A DNA stretch of 64,000 nucleotides. It comes from JBCFAY01 sp038562375 (GTDB lineage Bacteria > Bacillota > Clostridia > Christensenellales > CAG-138). This document shows positions 61,358 through 64,000 of the stretch, one piece after another (the stretch's first letter is position 1; every line of letters starts with the position of its first letter). The notes beneath the pieces were generated by a model. That model was not told where the DNA came from, searched no databases, and saw nothing but the letters and a program-made list of their open reading frames with translations. A program made the position numbers and the translations under genes. Location of the stretch: NCBI GenBank assembly GCA_038562375.1, contig JBCFAY010000013.1, positions 31,752 through 95,751 on the forward strand, in the 5' to 3' direction.

Positions 61358-62640
61358 CCTGCGCGGCCAATCGCGCTCCCCGGCCTCGGCGGCGTTGGAG
61401 CAAACGTGCGGACGTCTTAACGGGCCTGGGGCGGCGACGCCGCGCGGTAGACCGGTCGCGGCGCGGCTTTTGGGCGTTCCTTGACCTTGAAACGCTTCAT
61501 CCCGATCACCGGAAATAATACTCGCTGCAGACCCGTCGAGCGCGCCGGATTTTTTGATCTTCGTTAGCGAGCCGCCCGCGCGGCGTCGCCCTCCGTGCGG
61601 CGTATGCTTCCCGTCGGTAATGCGAAGCCGGGCCGTGCGAGCCGCACGACCGAGCGAGGCCGAACAGGCTCGAAGGGTGGCAAACGCCCTCGTTCTGTCG
61701 TTTTTTTTGAGGCTGCCGTAGGAAATTCGCCCGCCGGAGAAGTTATTTCCCGCATGTTGCCGCGTTTGTCCCGCATGTTTCGGGCAATCCGCCTTGCGTC
61801 CGAAGATTCGAACCTTTGCCGCTCTGTTCGCTGGGAGCCGTGCCCGCGAGCCTGCGGATAAAGCTGCACCGAAAACGGGCGGCTCTTTTTGCCCGCAAAG
61901 AACTGCGCCCGCAAGCCTGCGGACAAGACTGTGACTGAGAGCGGGGGGGGGAGCCTTGTCCGGAATTGCTTTGTCCCGCAGGTTGCATGAATCCGGCATG
62001 TCCAAGGCGCATTGGGAATATATATTGTACAGTCCGGTCCGCGGTTATGGCGGCGGGGAACAGAACCAAAGGCATGGACAATGAAAAGGAAAGGGGAAAA
62101 CGGGAAAGGATCCAACGGACGGGACGTCCTTCTCTCCGCAGGGCGGAGTTTTCTCGATCCAAAGCCGGGCATACGGCATACGGCGGCGCTTGCGGCGGAA
62201 GATGTAAAACCGCGCATCCCGCAAGAATTTGCCGAAGCTGCACCATCCCTGCAATCCGAAAAACGCGCCAAACGCAGCAAGGCGTATATTGACGCTGCCC
62301 AATGGGGAAAACATTGCCTATACGGTGCCTTGCGGATTTGTTCCAAGGCACGGGCGTTCCTTGCGGACGCGCCGGATCAAAGGCCGTGGTTGCAGGCGTT
62401 TTCATGCGTGTCAACCTTCTGTGCATGCTGCCGAGGCTGTGCTGTGGCTTAGCGCAGCCGCGAGGCGGGATGTGGTGGACAAAGAGGATCACGCAGCCGG
62501 ATGCGTTGGGGTTCTTAAATCGACAGTACAAAGCAGCGCTTTGATCTGATTTATCAGCCGCCGGCAAAAAAAGATTTTTTTAGCATAAAATCAGATCGAT
62601 CACACACTGGTAAAAAGCGGGAGGAGGTGCCTTGGATTTA
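61358..62640. other. Region of about 1.3 kb without a supportable gene
   Basis: Frames here are short, rich in Arg/Ala/Pro, lack ribosome binding sites and contradict one another on the two strands. Visible structure is limited to two imperfect direct repeats of about 43 bp (61840-61882 and 61903-61945, sharing GCCCGC-AGCCTGCGGA), a run of nine or more Gs near 61943, and an inverted repeat GATCTGATTT/AAATCAGATC around 62542-62597. It may be decayed sequence or an unrecognised RNA gene. Confidence 0.6.
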
Positions 62641-62642
62641 TA

Positions 62643-62797
62643 TGACCAAGTTGTGACCAAGAAAAAACGCTCAAAATGTCGTAAAAATGCGTTTTTTTTG
62701 GGATTTACGAGAAAAAAACGACAGGATTTTTTTCAAGTGAGCAAATTGTGACCGAAATGGAGATGAATAAATTAATAAATTGTGACTGACATGTGAC
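62643..62797 (+). promoter_or_regulatory. Cluster of TGAC/TTGTGAC repeats upstream of the surface protein gene
   Basis: TGACCAAG occurs twice (62643-62650 and 62654-62661). TTGTGAC occurs at 62651, 62746 and 62780, with ATGTGAC at 62791. The repeats lead up to a TATAAT (62807-62812) that lacks a good -35 box, so they may bind an activator. Confidence 0.45.
62662..62698 (+). terminator. Intrinsic terminator-like hairpin upstream of the surface protein gene
   Basis: AAAAAACGC (62662-62670) with GCGTTTTTT (62689-62697) and further Ts. It would stop any transcript arriving from the non-coding region before the promoter of the next gene. Confidence 0.6.
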
Positions 62798-62848
62798 TAA
62801 AACGGATATAATAATTATTAATAACAAAGGAAGGGTGGAATACAAATT

Positions 62849-63859
62849 ATGATAACTGGTAAAAAGCGTATCCTCTTAGCATTGCTTCTCGCGCTGACGA
62901 TGGTATTTTCCGTAATGTTCGGCACGGTGAGCGCGCTTGCGACCTCCGGCTACAAAATCAATGTGCTCTATAAGTTTGGCGACACCTTGATCGCGCAGGG
63001 ACAGAAGACCGTTCGTGAAAGGGACCTTGACTTTGACTGGGACTCGGATGAATCATGGTGGATCGCGAGAGTTACCGTGACGGAGGATTACGCGAACGCC
63101 ACCGATGTAGGCGGCAAGGCCGGGTATGAGATCACTTCTGGCGCCCAAAAAGTTGCCAAGTTTTACGCTTTTGGAAGCAAAACCGCGACCGTGGTCTTCC
63201 AGCTGTCCGAAGTTCCTCCACCCGAGGATCTGGGATATGAGGTGAAGGTATGCTATATGGCAGGCAGCACGACGGTCTTTGCGGATACCTATGAGAGCGG
63301 CTCATTCTTGGAAGGTGCGTCTTCGTTCCCGGTGGAAGTCAAGAGCGCAACCAAGATGCCTTCCGGCTATCAGCTGGCGGCGGGCGAACCCTCAACTAAG
63401 ACTGTTACCGTCGGCACCGGTGAAAACGAGGGTTTGGATCATACGGTATGCTTCAAGGTGACGCAAATTACTCAGGGCTATTCCTATATCATCAACGTCG
63501 AGTACCGCTACAACGGCAATCTCGTCAGGACGGGCAACCAGGTCACCGCGATCGTGGGAGGACTCATCCCGCTCAATATTTCGGTAACTCCCGACGCGAG
63601 CATTGTCCCGCCGCCCTACTTCCTGCTGAGCGCCGCCCCGAAAACCATAGCGGTGTCGCCGAGCAGCAACATTCATACGGTGGTGTTCGAGCTCACCGAT
63701 GATCCTCTGCTGATTCCCGACGAAGATGTGCCGCTGGCCGAACCCACGACGGGCACCGCGCCCAACATGCCGCTGATCATGCTGGGGATCGTGCTCACGC
63801 TCGGAGCAATCGGAGTATCCGCGGTAAACGTCCTTAAGCAGAGAAAGTCTGCAAAATAA
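62849..63859 (+). CDS. Secreted surface protein with C-terminal membrane anchor
   Basis: 336 residues; no exact family named. Signal peptide (about 1-31), then three related beta-type modules of about 85-95 residues, each with the pattern Y-x-I/V-x-V-x-Y followed by VVFEL/VVFQL/VCFKV ends, resembling MucBP-like repeats. The end has DEDVPLAEPTTGTAPN, a hydrophobic helix (MPLIMLGIVLTLGAIGVSAVNVL) and a basic tail (KQRKSAK), the layout of a sortase sorting signal, but without a canonical LPxTG. It could be a substrate of one of the three sortases in the window, or simply membrane-anchored. Confidence 0.78.
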   Translation: MITGKKRILLALLLALTMVFSVMFGTVSALATSGYKINVLYKFGDTLIAQGQKTVRERDLDFDWDSDESWWIARVTVTEDYANATDVGGKAGYEITSGAQKVAKFYAFGSKTATVVFQLSEVPPPEDLGYEVKVCYMAGSTTVFADTYESGSFLEGASSFPVEVKSATKMPSGYQLAAGEPSTKTVTVGTGENEGLDHTVCFKVTQITQGYSYIINVEYRYNGNLVRTGNQVTAIVGGLIPLNISVTPDASIVPPPYFLLSAAPKTIAVSPSSNIHTVVFELTDDPLLIPDEDVPLAEPTTGTAPNMPLIMLGIVLTLGAIGVSAVNVLKQRKSAK

Positions 63860-63882
63860 ATTTGATCCATCCTTGTTGGAAG

Positions 63883-63920
63883 GGGCTGTCTCAGGAAGAA
63901 AAAGCTGAGGCAGCCCTTTG
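63883..63920 (+). terminator. Terminator after the surface protein gene
   Basis: GGGCTGTCTCAG (63883-63894) with CTGAGGCAGCCC (63905-63916) and a short T-run. The last 80 bp of the window shows nothing further. Confidence 0.75.
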
Positions 63921-64000
63921 AAATGTTGTGAAAGCGGAAGGCGGGGATCAAAAAGCAACGCAAATCATATTTGGGAGTAAAGCAAACACAGGTCGAGGGT

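Noticed and set aside
61790..61830. tRNA gene suggested by GATTCGAACC
   Set aside because: The flanking bases do not form a 5-bp T stem or an acceptor stem, and no anticodon arm follows.
61743..62567. A 274-codon minus-strand frame and competing plus-strand frames in the non-coding gap
   Set aside because: No ribosome binding site, low-complexity Arg/Pro/Ser composition, and overlap with equally long frames on the other strand.

Overview
The window is one contiguous piece of a GC-rich, low-mobility bacterial chromosome, most probably an anaerobic member of the Clostridia (Bacillota). The signs are a T-box leader ahead of cysE-cysS, split glycine decarboxylase subunits (gcvPA/gcvPB), class B sortases with SH3 domains, a BMP-family nucleoside-type ABC transporter, a type III glutamine synthetase, a corrinoid-activating ASKHA protein and Shine-Dalgarno-led genes. 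I see no rRNA, tRNA, CRISPR array, insertion sequence or prophage.

Layout. 1-13.3 kb: end of argS, serS, a DUF815-type ATPase, glnN, murG with a HEAT-repeat methyltransferase, a sortase with a LiaF-like protein, then T-box-cysE-cysS. 13.4-16.1 kb: a small membrane protein and two SH3-sortase B proteins. 16.3-20.6 kb: glycine cleavage operon gcvT-H-PA-PB. 20.8-22.8 kb: an SDR and a lone alpha-oxoamine synthase. 22.9-29.7 kb: a long structured RNA leader followed by a six-gene polyamine operon (speD, arginine decarboxylase type, speE, ureohydrolase, carboxynorspermidine dehydrogenase and decarboxylase). 29.8-37.9 kb: RpiR regulator, BMP ABC transporter, FMN reductase, TIGR04076 protein and a LarA-type epimerase. 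38.2-47.7 kb: SDR, LigD-Ku, TcdA, GntR, RACE protein and DinB. 47.7-51.9 kb: a Fur-family-controlled zinc uptake operon. 52-58.8 kb: CoA-transferase, an active/inactive amidohydrolase pair and a heterodimeric ABC exporter. 58.9-61.3 kb: ZIP transporter and murC. 61.3-62.8 kb: apparently non-coding. 62.8-63.9 kb: a secreted repeat protein.

The least explained signals are non-coding. (1) A 271-bp element occurs twice (545-815 and, inverted, 59664-59934). Both copies read in the direction of the downstream gene, and their helices differ in sequence while keeping base pairing. (2) A second palindromic family with four copies is built from a covarying hairpin, a conserved GAGTTTCACC core and a second hairpin. 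Three copies begin 4-7 bp after a stop codon. (3) A roughly 400-nt structured leader with a near-consensus promoter and an intrinsic terminator precedes speD. (4) A promoter-terminator pair outlines a roughly 210-nt small RNA upstream of dinB. All calls rest on reading the sequence and on family knowledge; no database search was run.
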